Source: Mortierella sp. BCC40632
Lineage: Eukaryota > Mortierellomycota > Mortierellomycetes > Mortierellales > Mortierellaceae
Assembly (NCBI GenBank): GCA_011634665.1
Contig: WAEK01000004.1
Span: forward strand, 1,537,501 to 1,601,500
Direction: 5' to 3'
Length of the DNA: 64,000 nt
In this document: positions 12,927 to 23,129 of the stretch, piece by piece
How the letters are laid out: each line of letters starts with the position of its first letter
Numbering within the stretch: the stretch's first letter is position 1
Position numbers and translations under genes: made by a program
Notes under the pieces: generated by a model
Databases searched by the model: none
Told to the model about the DNA's origin: nothing
What the model saw: the letters and a program-made list of their open reading frames with translations, nothing else

Positions 12927-13255
12927 CAAGACTTTTTAATAAGCATATTGCAGAGATTGAGTTCATGTATGTCTGTCGAGTGAATGACTGGGAATAGAAA
13001 CGGCAGATTAAAGCAGGAAAGCAGAACCCCGAAAGAGGGAACATGAAGATATTAAAAAGAGAACGTAATGCAGCGTTAAATACTGAAGTCGTGTTTCTAG
13101 TCAATATCTATTCTCTTTCTCTTCAGGGGCACCAGGAAGAATTTATTTAATAAACTTCCTCAAGGAGCTCGATAAGATCAAAGGCTAGTGTGTAAGTATG
13201 GGGTTGCAGCCTTCCTGGCACCCGTAACATTTCGATTTCAGGCCTCGAATATATT
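12927..13255. other. Unique spacer between the inverted arms
   Basis: About 330 bp separate the arms. The spacer is AT-rich with no gene and no obvious transposon ends. Confidence 0.7.
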
Positions 13256-14830
13256 GTTACAGCAGTGGATCTGAACATCATGGCAGGAAACAATCGAGTT
13301 TTACGAGCCTTATTGACAACATCCAATTGGAATGATGTTGCAGATGTCTCTTCTCTTTGATAGCCTAGACTCATGCCAGGCACAGTGGGACAAAAATAGA
13401 GTTGTGAGATCAGGGTCGTAAGATCGGAGGCGACTGGAAGAGGAGGTGGTTGGGAGGAAGGAGCAAGTAATCTGCTGGATGTATTTATTGCTGCATGTGC
13501 ACAGGCGTAGATTCCCGATGTGCAGAGATTCGGTTTGATTCGACTTGCTCTTATTTCGCGATCTCGTGTTTTCTTTCCTTTCCTTTCTATCCATGTGTAT
13601 TGCAATTGTTCCTCCCTTTCGTTACACATACTCAAAAACGCCTCTTTGGAGCATGTGTACAGGCTCGATCGAGAACACTGAGAGAGAGAAGGAGTACTAT
13701 GCAGTCATCTAGCTTAGACAGAGATGGGCTTAGAGCAACAATGGCCACTATGAGAACACTTCAGCCGTTCCTGAATGTGCCCCCTCCTCAAACGCAAAAC
13801 ATCTTCTTTTCCACTTTCATGACTCTTGCAACTTCTTCCCTTCCTACTTGTTGCATTGAGGACCGCCTTGTTCTTGTGAGAGTCGATACTAGGAAATGGC
13901 ACGAATGTGAGTGGAGTATGTCTATTCAGTTGGAGCGTGAAGACAATAACCAAAGCTGACACTATCTCCAACCAGTTACAACACTATGAGTTATTCTTCT
14001 CTCAAAGCACACCTCTCCTTTTGCACCATCCTTCTTGCATCTCAGCAAGGCTGCATACTACCAGTGCCCTCCAACCGCACTTTTTTAATATTCACTTGGA
14101 CCTTTCTACTCTTACTGCAAGCCTACAGCGTCCCTAGACCAGCCCCTTCTCATGCATGTACCACCCTATGTCCATCCTCTCGAGCCAACCTTATGACTCT
14201 TGAGCCAGATCCTCTAGAGACCTGTGGTACAAGCCCGATCGCTGAATCAAACTCTTGACTTTGCCGCGTGAACATAAGACGCGCCGCAGAAGACCAGACA
14301 ATCTCTCTCCATTTTGAAGTACCATCGCGCGCGAGAACCAATAGGGGAAGGAAGAGGGAGGGGAATGTTACCTTGATGCAGGCTATGCATGGCAACTGAA
14401 CAGACAATAGGATTCTCACGCCCATTATCCGAAGCCAATGATCCTCTCTTGTACAGAGACCTAGATCGATCACAAAATGTGTCAGGCCAAACAGTTTTAT
14501 ATGTCCTTGACCACTCAATTGGCTACCTGAGCCGCTCTCCTGTCCTTCTGGGGCTCTACTTTGTGCTTGCTGATTGAGTCTGCATGGCCGGTGGTCCTTT
14601 ACACTCAACATTCTGTCTTTGCAGTATGTCTGCGCTTGATCTCTTCTACACCTTATTTCCTTTGCTACCTTCCTGTACCCCCACATGCCCTCCCCCGACA
14701 CACACACCACTCCACACGCTGCGCATACTTCCTTCTCACTTTGGCCTGTGCCTCACTCGCTCTTCTTGCTGTCCCCCTTCTCCCCCTTCTCCCTCTCCCT
14801 GTTTTTGGAAGGGTGTAGACATCTCGACAA

Positions 14831-14836
14831 TATAAA
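14831..14836 (+). promoter_or_regulatory. TATA box of the right secreted-protein gene
   Basis: TATAAA in the context CAATATAAAGAGAGACTG, 186 bp before the ATG at 15017 and conserved in the mirror arm. Confidence 0.6.
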
Positions 14837-15016
14837 GAGAGACTGTTTCCGCATACTCAAACTTTTCGTCTTTATCGAACCCCACAAGCAACAAAGTAAG
14901 CAACACTCGGACTATTCCTATATTACTTGTTGTCACATTTCAATCCTATACAAGTCTCATATTGTTCCTTGATCCTCAACTTCTACCTTGTGATTTCTGT
15001 GTAGCTCTATTCGAGA

Positions 15017-15328
15017 ATGGTCAATCTGAACCCACTGGCACCCGCTACAGCACTGTTGTTGTTGTTGCCTGTCATTCAAGCCGCCGCTTCAACAGGTTTT
15101 GACTGGAGTGCTAGTGGAGAGATCCGTTTGTGGAGAAATTTACAAATCTGCTCCTACCAGACTGTTAGCCAGAGTGCAGGAGGGTTCAACTTTACAAAGT
15201 GTGGCTGCGACTACTCGTTTGATAAAGCTGGGCCAACATTCTGGGCCCATTGTGATGGCTTCCCAAAGTCGAGTGGATTGTCGTGCTTCTATCCAGACGG
15301 AAAAATCTCTGGACACCAAGAACAATAA
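15017..15328 (+). CDS. Small secreted cysteine-containing protein (right copy)
   Basis: 103 residues, one exon, paralogue of 10851-11162. The signal peptide and first 16 or so mature residues (TGFDWSASGEIRLWR) match the left copy. Later replacements include DA to NL, V to A, NSRK to AGPT, GN to SS, H to L and I to S, while all five cysteines are kept. The gene lies at the outer end of the arm, so the two genes point away from each other with their promoters inward. Function unknown; secretion is inferred from the signal peptide. Confidence 0.75.
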   Translation: MVNLNPLAPATALLLLLPVIQAAASTGFDWSASGEIRLWRNLQICSYQTVSQSAGGFNFTKCGCDYSFDKAGPTFWAHCDGFPKSSGLSCFYPDGKISGHQEQ

Positions 15329-15386
15329 ACTATTTCTACTCATCGAGCACATAATCATGAGCTTTTGGCCTATGTCGCAAAGGTCT

Positions 15387-15851
15387 TGAAAAACAAAGTA
15401 AAGAGAAAAATACTGCAAATAGTGAATGGCAAGTAGCGAAGGACGTGTAATGTGTTGCATGAGGTGTGTCGTCACCTGTGGCTCCTGATGTAGCTCCACC
15501 TCCTCCGCCTTGCACTACCCTCTCATGCCTCCTAACCCACCTATTATCCTCTCTCCCGCCACCTTGTGGAATGGTCTTCCCCAACCTCCTACCACCTTAC
15601 CTTTCCAACCGCTTCACTTTCTCAGTCACCATTACTCACTCACCAACCTCTCCTCTGAGTCCTCCAACCTTCCCAGTCACCTCCTGCCCACTGTTTATCA
15701 TTGCAAAAGTATCCTGACAAAAAAAAAAAAAAAAAAAAAAAGCCAACAGATGAGTCAATAGGCATGTTTTAGATGTTGCGGCCCCACATAGCCAAAGAAA
15801 AGAAAAATAAAGACTATCTAGCGCGAAGAAAGATGGATTGTAAACGGGGTT
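15387..15851. other. Intergenic, C-rich then poly-A
   Basis: No gene seen. A C/T-rich block (15480-15700) is followed by an A run at about 15720-15742. It separates the convergent 3' ends of the secreted-protein gene and the zinc transporter. Confidence 0.6.
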
Positions 15852-17282
15852 CTACTCGTTCAACGCAATGACTGTCATCATGCCAACGCCAATCATCATC
15901 GCGATCACCTCAGATGCAAACTGGCGCGCATCCTTAGCAAACTTTCCGCTAACTGTCAAGAGTTCAGGAATGACGCCAACGGTAGCGATATAGAGGAAAC
16001 CTCCTGCTGTAAATGGAATGACCAAATCGCTTGCTCGCAACGGAATGCTTTCGAATCCAAACAAAGCAGGCTTGCTGTTTTCAAACTGCGAGTCCTGTGA
16101 GTCTCCAGCCCTGCTCATCTCCTCAATGGCAATACCAGCAAGTGTTCCCAAGAAGGCACCGATGGCTGTAATAAACTGGGACATCATGGCCTTACTGCGT
16201 GGGAAGCCAGACTGGATCAAGATAGCATAGTCGCCCACTTCGTGAGGAATTTCGTGAAAAAAGACAGCAACCGTGGTCGTCGCACCGATAGCTGGCGATG
16301 TGTAGAAAGAAGCAGCCATGGCAAGTCCATCTGTAAAGTTATGAGTAGCGTCCGCAATCAAGTTGAGATAAGCTGAGAGCTTGATGCTGGTTGTGATCTC
16401 CTTCTTCTTCTCCACCTCAGCGACAGTCTTTTCCTCTTTGGAGGTGGGCTTTCGTTGACGGAGGGTTGAGTCCTTGTCTGATCCGGCTTTGCTTTCATGT
16501 TTGTCATTCTTATTCGATGATTTATGGTGATCCGACTCATCAGAGTGCTCGTGCGCATGGTCGTGCGCATGTCCGTGAGAGTGTCCATGTCCTGCATCGC
16601 CACCGCTCAGAACTCTCATGATTTTGTCGATACAAAAGAAGATGAAGAAGCCCACAAAGATACCGAGGCCCACAGCAACGTTCTTGACCTCGCTCACTTC
16701 CACCGCATCGCCCTCATGGACCTCTCCCAAAAACGAGTGTGGAAGGAGATGCAGGAACACATCACCCAGAAGCCCACCCACAGCAAAGGCCACCAAAGTA
16801 TTGAGCGATTCAGGCTTGATATCGGGAGGCACAAAGTAGAGCAACAAGTTGGGGATCAACGAGATGTAAGTGGTACCGAGAAGAGAATTCACCATCGGTG
16901 TACCAGGAAAGAGTACATCGAAGACAGCCTTCATACGACCTCCAATAGGAGGTTCCTCAGAGACGACGAGCTTGCCGTCCTTGTCATAGATAGGCAGGGC
17001 CCGGAAAAGCTGATCCTCTGACTCGGCACCTCCGTCCTTTGAGGCTGCTTTGGAAGCAGCCTTATGGAAGGGGCATTCGCCAGCGTCGCCAGCATGATGA
17101 TGATGATGATGATGATGATGATGGTGATGTCCCTCGGCATGAGCGTGCTCATGCGAAGCAGCAGCATGACCAGGTGCTCTACTTGGGGCCTTGTGAGACG
17201 ATGCAAGTCCTAGGATGGCAATCACAACCACAATGGCAGCCAAAAGGCGCCAAAGCGGGTTTGATCTGCGAAGCTTGGCCAT
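15852..17282 (-). CDS. ZIP-family zinc transporter, ZIP7/KE4 (SLC39A7) type
   Basis: 476 residues, one exon. ZIP proteins move zinc into the cytosol, and the ZIP7/KE4 group does so from the ER or Golgi. A signal-anchor segment lies at about 11-28, followed by a luminal run of twelve histidines (52-63) and a second His/Asp/Glu-rich loop (about 231-255) between transmembrane helices. The metal-transport helices carry HNFTDG (314-319) and HEIPHEVGD (343-351), the LIV-1 subfamily signature. GGLLGDVFLHLLPHS is the matching early helix. It shares a divergent 484-bp upstream region with the TMCO4-like gene. Zinc as substrate is inferred from the family. Confidence 0.93.
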   Translation of the reverse strand: MAKLRRSNPLWRLLAAIVVVIAILGLASSHKAPSRAPGHAAASHEHAHAEGHHHHHHHHHHHHAGDAGECPFHKAASKAASKDGGAESEDQLFRALPIYDKDGKLVVSEEPPIGGRMKAVFDVLFPGTPMVNSLLGTTYISLIPNLLLYFVPPDIKPESLNTLVAFAVGGLLGDVFLHLLPHSFLGEVHEGDAVEVSEVKNVAVGLGIFVGFFIFFCIDKIMRVLSGGDAGHGHSHGHAHDHAHEHSDESDHHKSSNKNDKHESKAGSDKDSTLRQRKPTSKEEKTVAEVEKKKEITTSIKLSAYLNLIADATHNFTDGLAMAASFYTSPAIGATTTVAVFFHEIPHEVGDYAILIQSGFPRSKAMMSQFITAIGAFLGTLAGIAIEEMSRAGDSQDSQFENSKPALFGFESIPLRASDLVIPFTAGGFLYIATVGVIPELLTVSGKFAKDARQFASEVIAMMIGVGMMTVIALNE

Positions 17283-17766
17283 CGAGCAGTTTTCAAGAAA
17301 CGAAATGGGCGCTAGTAGATGAATCGCCCAAGAAACTTTTTTTTTTTTTTTTTTTTTGCGAGTCAGAACGCGTTTCGTGTTCCTTATTTTTCACACTGAA
17401 GATGGGACAGCTACCATGTTGAAAAGAAGACCCATTTTGGTTACTACAGCCACTCAGGTCATTCTCGAAATGATCCCAGCGAGGAAGGGAATCTCTGGAT
17501 GCACTTACAATTCGCGTCGTCGAAGAGAGGTGAAAGGGGCAACAAAGATGAAGGGAAAGCAACGCGCATTCAATCGCACCCATAATCTGCCTCTGCTCTT
17601 CTCCTGAGGCGCAGAGTTTAAGGGGCTCGGTCGTCCAATCCAAGTTATCCAACACAGAACAGTGGAGCCAGCAGCATGGGTCGAAAACCGCACAAACCAC
17701 ATTCACCTTCTCCGCATTTCTCCCCCCACTACCACCACCACCACCACCACCACCACCACCTGTTCA
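17283..17766. promoter_or_regulatory. Divergent promoter region
   Basis: 484 bp between the start codons of the zinc transporter (-) and the TMCO4-like gene (+). It contains a T run (17339-17357) and a (CCA)n tract just before the ATG at 17767. No specific binding site was identified. Confidence 0.5.
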
Positions 17767-19941
17767 ATGGCCGGCTCCCACCCCGATACGGTCGTAGACG
17801 ACAATGACGACAATTCAACTGTGTGTGCTATCCAAACCTTTGCCCATCGCTGGTCCGATGCTCAGTCCCTCTCCATTGCCACCCTCGCCGCCTGCGCTAT
17901 CACTGGTCTTGAAACGTCGCAACAAGTGGATACTCTGCCATGGAAACATACTTTTCTCCGGTCATTGTTCCAGCATCTAGGAATTGAGTCTCGCGACGAA
18001 CAAGAGATGTTACTAGCACTACAAGAAAATGGCTCTTACCAGGATTGCGACTATCATGTGCTTGCGCAACCCCTACTCCCAGCACTTCAATTCCAGGCCG
18101 ACTTGGCAACTACAGACGGTAAGCATTGACTCCTTTTTTTGTCCTGTCGTAAAATAATTTCCAGCCCCGCTTTGCCTGTGACGACTAACTCTTGCTTTGC
18201 CCTTTGATTTTGATTTTTTACTTAAAAAAGGAGACTGGCCAGAAAGCCCCCAGAGTCAACCCCAGAGCGCACCCAGCTCTCCGGCACCCGACTACGACAT
18301 CCGCACCGAGATCATAAGCGATCTGTTGTATATGGGCCTTGGCTTTGAACCATCGCCCAAAAGCAAGAATAGAAAGGCGAGACTAAGGGCGCTGTCGTTC
18401 AAAGCAGAAACAGAGGCGGCCTCAGCTGGAGGAGAGCCTGGTTCGAATCAAATGACAGACTCACGCTCAGTCTCGGACAGCTCTTCCCATCCTGCGCATC
18501 CGAGCGACCACCCATTCAGCCCTGTTTCTCCAACAGGCTCCTCTAAATCCCTTTCTGGGAAAAAGCGCCCTCGCCACACAGCCCGATACCAGCCGTTGGA
18601 ATATGATGCACGCGCAAGAGCTATCATATTTGCAATGTGCAACTACCTGTCTCTTTCATATGATACCTTTGTTACGATCGAGAAGCAGATCTCGCAACAC
18701 CTCTACTTTTATCAACAGGAGCTGATTGAAACTGAAAAGGCAGAAATGAGTACCATGGCAGAACTGGAGCGACAAGAGAAAGAAATGGAGGAACTTTGGA
18801 ACGAACAACGTCAACATACCATCCAACAACAACATCAGGAGAAGCGAGCCACTGGAGGGTTTGCTAGGTTCTTTGGCTTTGGTAGGACCAATCACTCGAC
18901 CAACACTCAAGCTGCGGGCGGCAAGAGCACTGTTTCGGGTATTCACGGTTCAGCCATGCAGTCCCAAGCTCAGACCTCGATGCATGAGCTCGAAAAGAAG
19001 AGGAGAACTTGGAAATATGTTGCAACAGGACTCTCTATAGCAGCAGGGGCCACCGTCATTGGTTTGACCGGCGGACTGGCAGCGCCCCTAGTTGCAGCAG
19101 GTGCAACGATCGTGATCGGATCTGGAGCCGCAGTCCTTGGTACAACCGCAGGAATCGCCGTCATGACGTCGCTCTTTGGATTGGCAGGAGGAGGGCTGGC
19201 AGGCTACAAAGTGCATCGCCGAAATAGGGATCTCAAGGAGCTGACGTTTGTTCCGATTGTCAAGGATCCCACGTTGCCTATGATTCCTTCGCTGCATGTA
19301 AGTTCATGTTTCTCCCTTCCCCCCTGCTCTCATTTCCCTACCACTGCTCGTTTTGTCCCACACGTGGTCTTGATATGAATAATATCCATTAACGACGAGG
19401 TTTGTTTTAACAGCTGGCAGTAGTTATTTCGGGATATTTGTTTGACGAGAAAGATATCACGAGTGCATGGCAAGGAACTGTTGAGCACACCCTCGATAAC
19501 ATTGACGTGTATCACTTGACTTTTGAGCCTGCAGAGCTTGTTGCATTAGGCAATGCTGTCAAGAGCTTTCTTGCGACCGAAGCTGTGCGGATGGTCTCCG
19601 CCCAAGTGATTTCACAAACAGTTTTTGCAGCACTGGCGAGTGCACTTGTCCTGCCCATGGGGCTGATGCGAGCTGGTGATCTTATCGATAACCCTTGGGT
19701 AGTTGCTATGGACCGAGCAAGAAAAGCCGGCTATGTTTTGGCTGATATTCTATGTGAGCGTGTCCAGGGAGCAAGACCGACTACACTGATCGGTTACTCT
19801 ACAGGCGCTATCGTTATCTGGGAGTGTCTTTTAGAGTTGGCAAGGCGCAAGGAGCATGGGCATGTAAGCTCTGGTAAGTCTTTACAACCTTCATGAAGAG
19901 AGGCTCTACTCCTCTGATCTGCAAAACTAAACATTTTCTTT

Positions 19942-19974
<33 letters not shown>

Positions 19975-20260
19975 CTTTGCAGTGGTACTCCTAGGGGCAC
20001 CAATCAAGACAGACTTGGTCGATAAATGGTTCGAGGCATCTTCAGTGGTCTCGCATCGGTTCATAAATGGGTATTCAAAGAAAGATATTGTCCTGGCAAC
20101 TATCTTTCGGCTCCACTCACTAGGATTGGATGTGGCAGGGCTACAAGCAGTGGAGGCCGTCCCAAGAATCGAAAATGTAGACCTCACAGAGATCATTGGT
20201 GGCCATCTCGAGTATCGGGAGAACATGAATATGGTTATATCTTTGCTAGGCGTACTATGA
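17767..20260 (+). CDS. TMCO4 / DUF726-family membrane protein with alpha/beta-hydrolase fold
   Basis: Four exons (17767-18118, 18231-19297, 19414-19873, 19983-20260) splice in phase to about 718 residues. Exon 2 encodes a charged coiled-coil stretch rich in Glu/Gln (ELERQEKEMEELWNEQ), a Gly/Ala-rich transmembrane region (about residues 380-440) and the start of the DUF726 domain. The nucleophile-elbow motif GYSTGA (Ser near residue 602) replaces the usual GxSxG, as is normal in this family. The yeast relative is Mil1/YFL034W, implicated in membrane traffic. An in-frame ATG at 17662 would add only a threonine run from a (CCA)n repeat, so 17767 is preferred. A poly-T tract precedes the last acceptor. 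Confidence 0.88.
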
Positions 20261-20322
20261 AAAAAGAAAAAGAAAAAGAAAAAGAAAAAAGAAAAAAAAG
20301 AAAAAAGAAACAATGGTGCTAT

Positions 20323-21197
20323 CTATATGTCCGAAGACCGTTTTTGCTGTGGTGAGGACTCCTCAGCAACTGCTTTGGGTGGCCTGAACCCTAAATGCCC
20401 GCGCTTCTTTTTCAGGACCTTACCAGATGCGCTCTTTCCAGCCTGGAAATTCCTCCACCCTTGAACACGGTCATCACGACTGTCCTCCCACACCTTTTGG
20501 GCCTCGATTTTTCTCTTGCGTTCATTCAGTGCTTCGTCTGCCCTCCGATCAACCTCTCCTTGGGCCTCCATCTCCTTCTTCAACAACTTGCGTTTGCGGA
20601 GCTCTTCCTCGATCATGAGTTCCTTGAACTGCTGCTTTACCTGGGATTTGTAGATCGTAGAGCTAAAGTACGGATCCGTAAGAGGTGCTGAAGAGAGTGG
20701 TGGGAGAAGAGTTTTCCTGACTTTGAATTTTGCCTCTTCAATAATACTATTGACATAGGTTCGTTTGGCGGTATCCATGAGCTCAGTCTCTGCCTTCTTG
20801 AGGATATCAAAGGCCTCGCGGGCTTTTGGATGGTTGATCTTATCAGGGTGGATCATGAGCCTACAAAAAGACAAAACAATAGTCGAGGAAATGTAATGAC
20901 TATTTAGCGATAGGAAACTACTGGGCATGAGAGTACATTGACTTGACCATCATTGAATCCCTGTGTAGGAGTAGTTGGTTTTGCTGCTTCTGTCTTTTTT
21001 TCTTTTTTTTTTCTTGGGACATACGATTTTTTGCGGTACGCGGCCTTGATTTCCTTTTCGGTGCATCCCATCTCGAGCTCAAGAATGTCATATGGGTCCA
21101 GTCTGAAACAGGACATGATGCGCTCTACCTCGGCATCCTTCTGAACGGCCGAGGCTTCCACCTCCAAGAGTCGATCGATATCCAAATCATCTGCCAT
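20323..21197 (-). CDS. DNAJC8-like J-domain protein
   Basis: Two exons on the minus strand (21197-21025 and 20860-20323) give about 236 residues, near the length of human DNAJC8 (about 250). The J domain starts at DPYDILELEMGCTEKEIKAAY, and the intron falls just before MIHPDK, which supplies the HPD motif for Hsp70 stimulation. A long Lys/Arg/Glu-rich helical tail follows (EALNERKRKIEAQKVWEDSR, then DDRVQGWRNFQAGK), typical of DNAJC8/Spf31, a protein associated with the spliceosome. The 3' end lies only 62 bp from that of the TMCO4-like gene, tail to tail. Confidence 0.9.
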
Positions 21198-21647
21198 TAT
21201 GCCTGGGTTGATGCAAAGAACATTGAAGGAGTTGATTAATTCATTGTTGAACAGCTCCAAGGAAATCTGAGTCGGGAAATCGTTAAATCCTGGGCTGGAT
21301 TTAAAGTGGCATCGACCTGACCATGCTCCTGAGTATCTGTCCACTCTGGAAATGACTCCAGATAATAGCGCGGGCCCACTGACAGAACCCTATCCCAGAG
21401 GAGTGATCTGAATACATACTGTGTGAGGGGGAAGGCATTCTTGGCTGTGAAGTCGGCAACGCCCGTTATGTGGATGGTCACTCTTATCAAGTCCAAGTCT
21501 CTAATTCTTCCTCGGTCTTTCTAAGGGCAGCACAATGCGAAAGCTAGCCTTGCATAAGAAAGACGCTCTGAAACCCGAAAAGAGGCAGAGCATTATATTA
21601 AGGATATTTCTGCAGCGTACTGAATTCTTTCAAGACTAGCAAGCTTT
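21198..21647. other. Intergenic, no recognisable gene
   Basis: Contains an 86-codon minus-strand frame at 21236-21496 that I cannot assign. It may be upstream or relic sequence. Confidence 0.4.
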
Positions 21648-21671
21648 CCCCCGCGGTGCCCTGCGCGGGGG
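21648..21671. other. GC-rich hairpin 3' of a TnpB/Fanzor relic
   Basis: CCCCCGCG pairs with CGCGGGGG around an 8-base loop: an 8-bp perfect stem in otherwise AT-balanced DNA. It starts about 11 bp past the stop codon of the minus-strand Fanzor-like relic. In TnpB and Fanzor systems the guide RNA often overlaps the 3' end of the gene, so this could be a remnant of such an RNA or of a transposon end. That is speculation. Confidence 0.45.
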
Positions 21672-21681
21672 TTCCCTTACA

Positions 21682-22145
21682 TCAAGCGACATAGATATTG
21701 AGGACATGTTTGACTTTCCCAGTGCTGAAGGACTGGAGCCGAAAACTGGGCGAGAAGGGTTTGAGGGTCGAGCTCTGGAGAGCCAGCGAACCACCGGCAA
21801 TAGCCATGCGTATCGCGGCGTCAAGGGCCCGGGACCTGATTGAATGCCTGGCTATGAAGGATTCACAGCGTGTGTTTGGACACTCCATCGCCCCGTGTAA
21901 CCCCGCAACTTTGGTGTTGCCATTCACTGTACGCCGCGCCCTAGCACACCGAAGCTGTTGGAAGCAACAGGAGCATGTCTGCAAAGAGCGGTACTCATTA
22001 GTCATTCCGACTGCAGTGAGTGTACAGCATGCGCTGTTTTCTCATTTTTCCTCCTCCTCCTTTCCATGCCGAACCTCGAATCCTACTACCAACTCCAGTC
22101 CCTGCTGATCCATACAAAAAGACTGGAGAGCAGCCTTGCTTGCCT
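21682..22145 (-). pseudogene. Fanzor/TnpB-like nuclease relic, C-terminal part
   Basis: Read on the minus strand, the first piece (about 22140-22020) contains GTGVGSRIRG then a Gly/Lys-rich segment. After a frame change, 22005-21682 reads TNEYRSLQTCSCCFQQ, later GAMECPNTRCESF and ALDAAIRMAIAGG. This is the order of a TnpB-type C-terminus: SRI-x-G segment, glutamate, CxxC, CxxxxC, RuvC-III. It aligns column by column with the larger relic at 38.9-39.8 kb (GTCVGSRIGG, TDEYQTSKTC, GRDQSAAMAIA). The zinc-ribbon cysteines are kept, but the RuvC-III aspartate is replaced by alanine (SRAL for GRDQ). The upstream half of the gene is missing. Confidence 0.7.
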
Positions 22146-23129
22146 AGTGTGGCTCCATGTGATCCTTGTGCATTATCCTGAACATACTCTCTTTCCAGAG
22201 CTGCCAGCTTGGCCCATGTTCTCTTTGACCGCAGACGCTAGCTGTGCAAGTCTTTCAGATGCGCTTTGGGGTTCTTAAAGCTCTTAAGGACTTCCTGTCA
22301 AGAACCGATGTTTGCAGGAACTTGAGTCATGGAAAGTAAACGAGACCAGTGCCGACTTGTTTTGGCTTGGTAAACTGTCAGACGTGGCTGTGCAGAAAGG
22401 GAATAGTGTAGCGACCGCGTATTTCTTAGAGATCAAATATTAATCCCAAAACAACAAAGTGACAAACGAAATCGTAGCTAACCATGTTGATTTTGGGATT
22501 TTGGGATTTTTAGATCCTAGGATCAATATGGTCCAATCATTTTTTCGCACAACCGGAACGAAAAAAAGTGTTTACTCTGAAAAAAAAAAAATAGTCCATG
22601 TTTAGTCTATATCCGCCACCTCTTTTCACCATGGCATTACACGACAGCCGATCAAGGAGCGAATATATAGAAGGTGGTGTCACTCCTTGCGGAGCATACG
22701 CACATTTCCTGGATTCCTTGCCCAACCTGCAAGATTCAGCTTTGTGTAGATGAGGCATAAAATGAAAGCCAGGGCACTAATAAGCTTATCTCCAAGTGTC
22801 GCAAGCTCTTCTCGTTCTTTCGAGGATACAGTGCAGCTATGAAATCCTGAGTCAAGAACAAGAATATCTTGAGAAAAAAGAAACCCAAGCCTGTTGTAGA
22901 TGTCGTGACGCGAAGGAATCCTCAACTTAAATTGGCCAAGAAAATTCAATATATCTTCATCAAGGAATTGAAGTCTCCCTTGATAGTTAGATGTTATGCC
23001 TAATTGTTTTTGATTTAGACTATGAAGTGTGGATTGTGCTATAGTGTGTGCTATTATGTGTTGTAGTGTGTTGTTTGGCTGTTATCCTTTGGGACCAGAA
23101 CCAAAATTTTAACCTCTTATTTACTCGCT
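22146..23129. other. Intergenic, probably relic DNA
   Basis: No firm gene. An 89-codon minus-strand frame at 22680-22949 has no recognisable domain. The left part may hold unreadable upstream remains of the Fanzor-like relic. Confidence 0.4.

Larger units (their letters stand above)
13256..15386. repeat. Right arm of the 2.1-kb inverted duplication
   Basis: Reverse complement of 10781-12926. Similarity begins at the CAGTGGATCTGAACATCATGG block and ends near 15386. Small indels occur, for instance at the leucine-codon microsatellite in the signal peptide (five versus six codons) and around 14500. Confidence 0.92.

Noticed and set aside
12547..13635. Mirror-image ORFs of 94-162 codons inside the inverted arms
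   Set aside because: They are identical because the DNA is duplicated, lie in promoter-side DNA, and have no recognisable domain or consistent start; several overlap in opposite frames.
17662..17766. N-terminal extension of the TMCO4-like protein
   Set aside because: It encodes mainly a threonine run from a (CCA)n repeat; the downstream ATG at 17767 gives a cleaner start.
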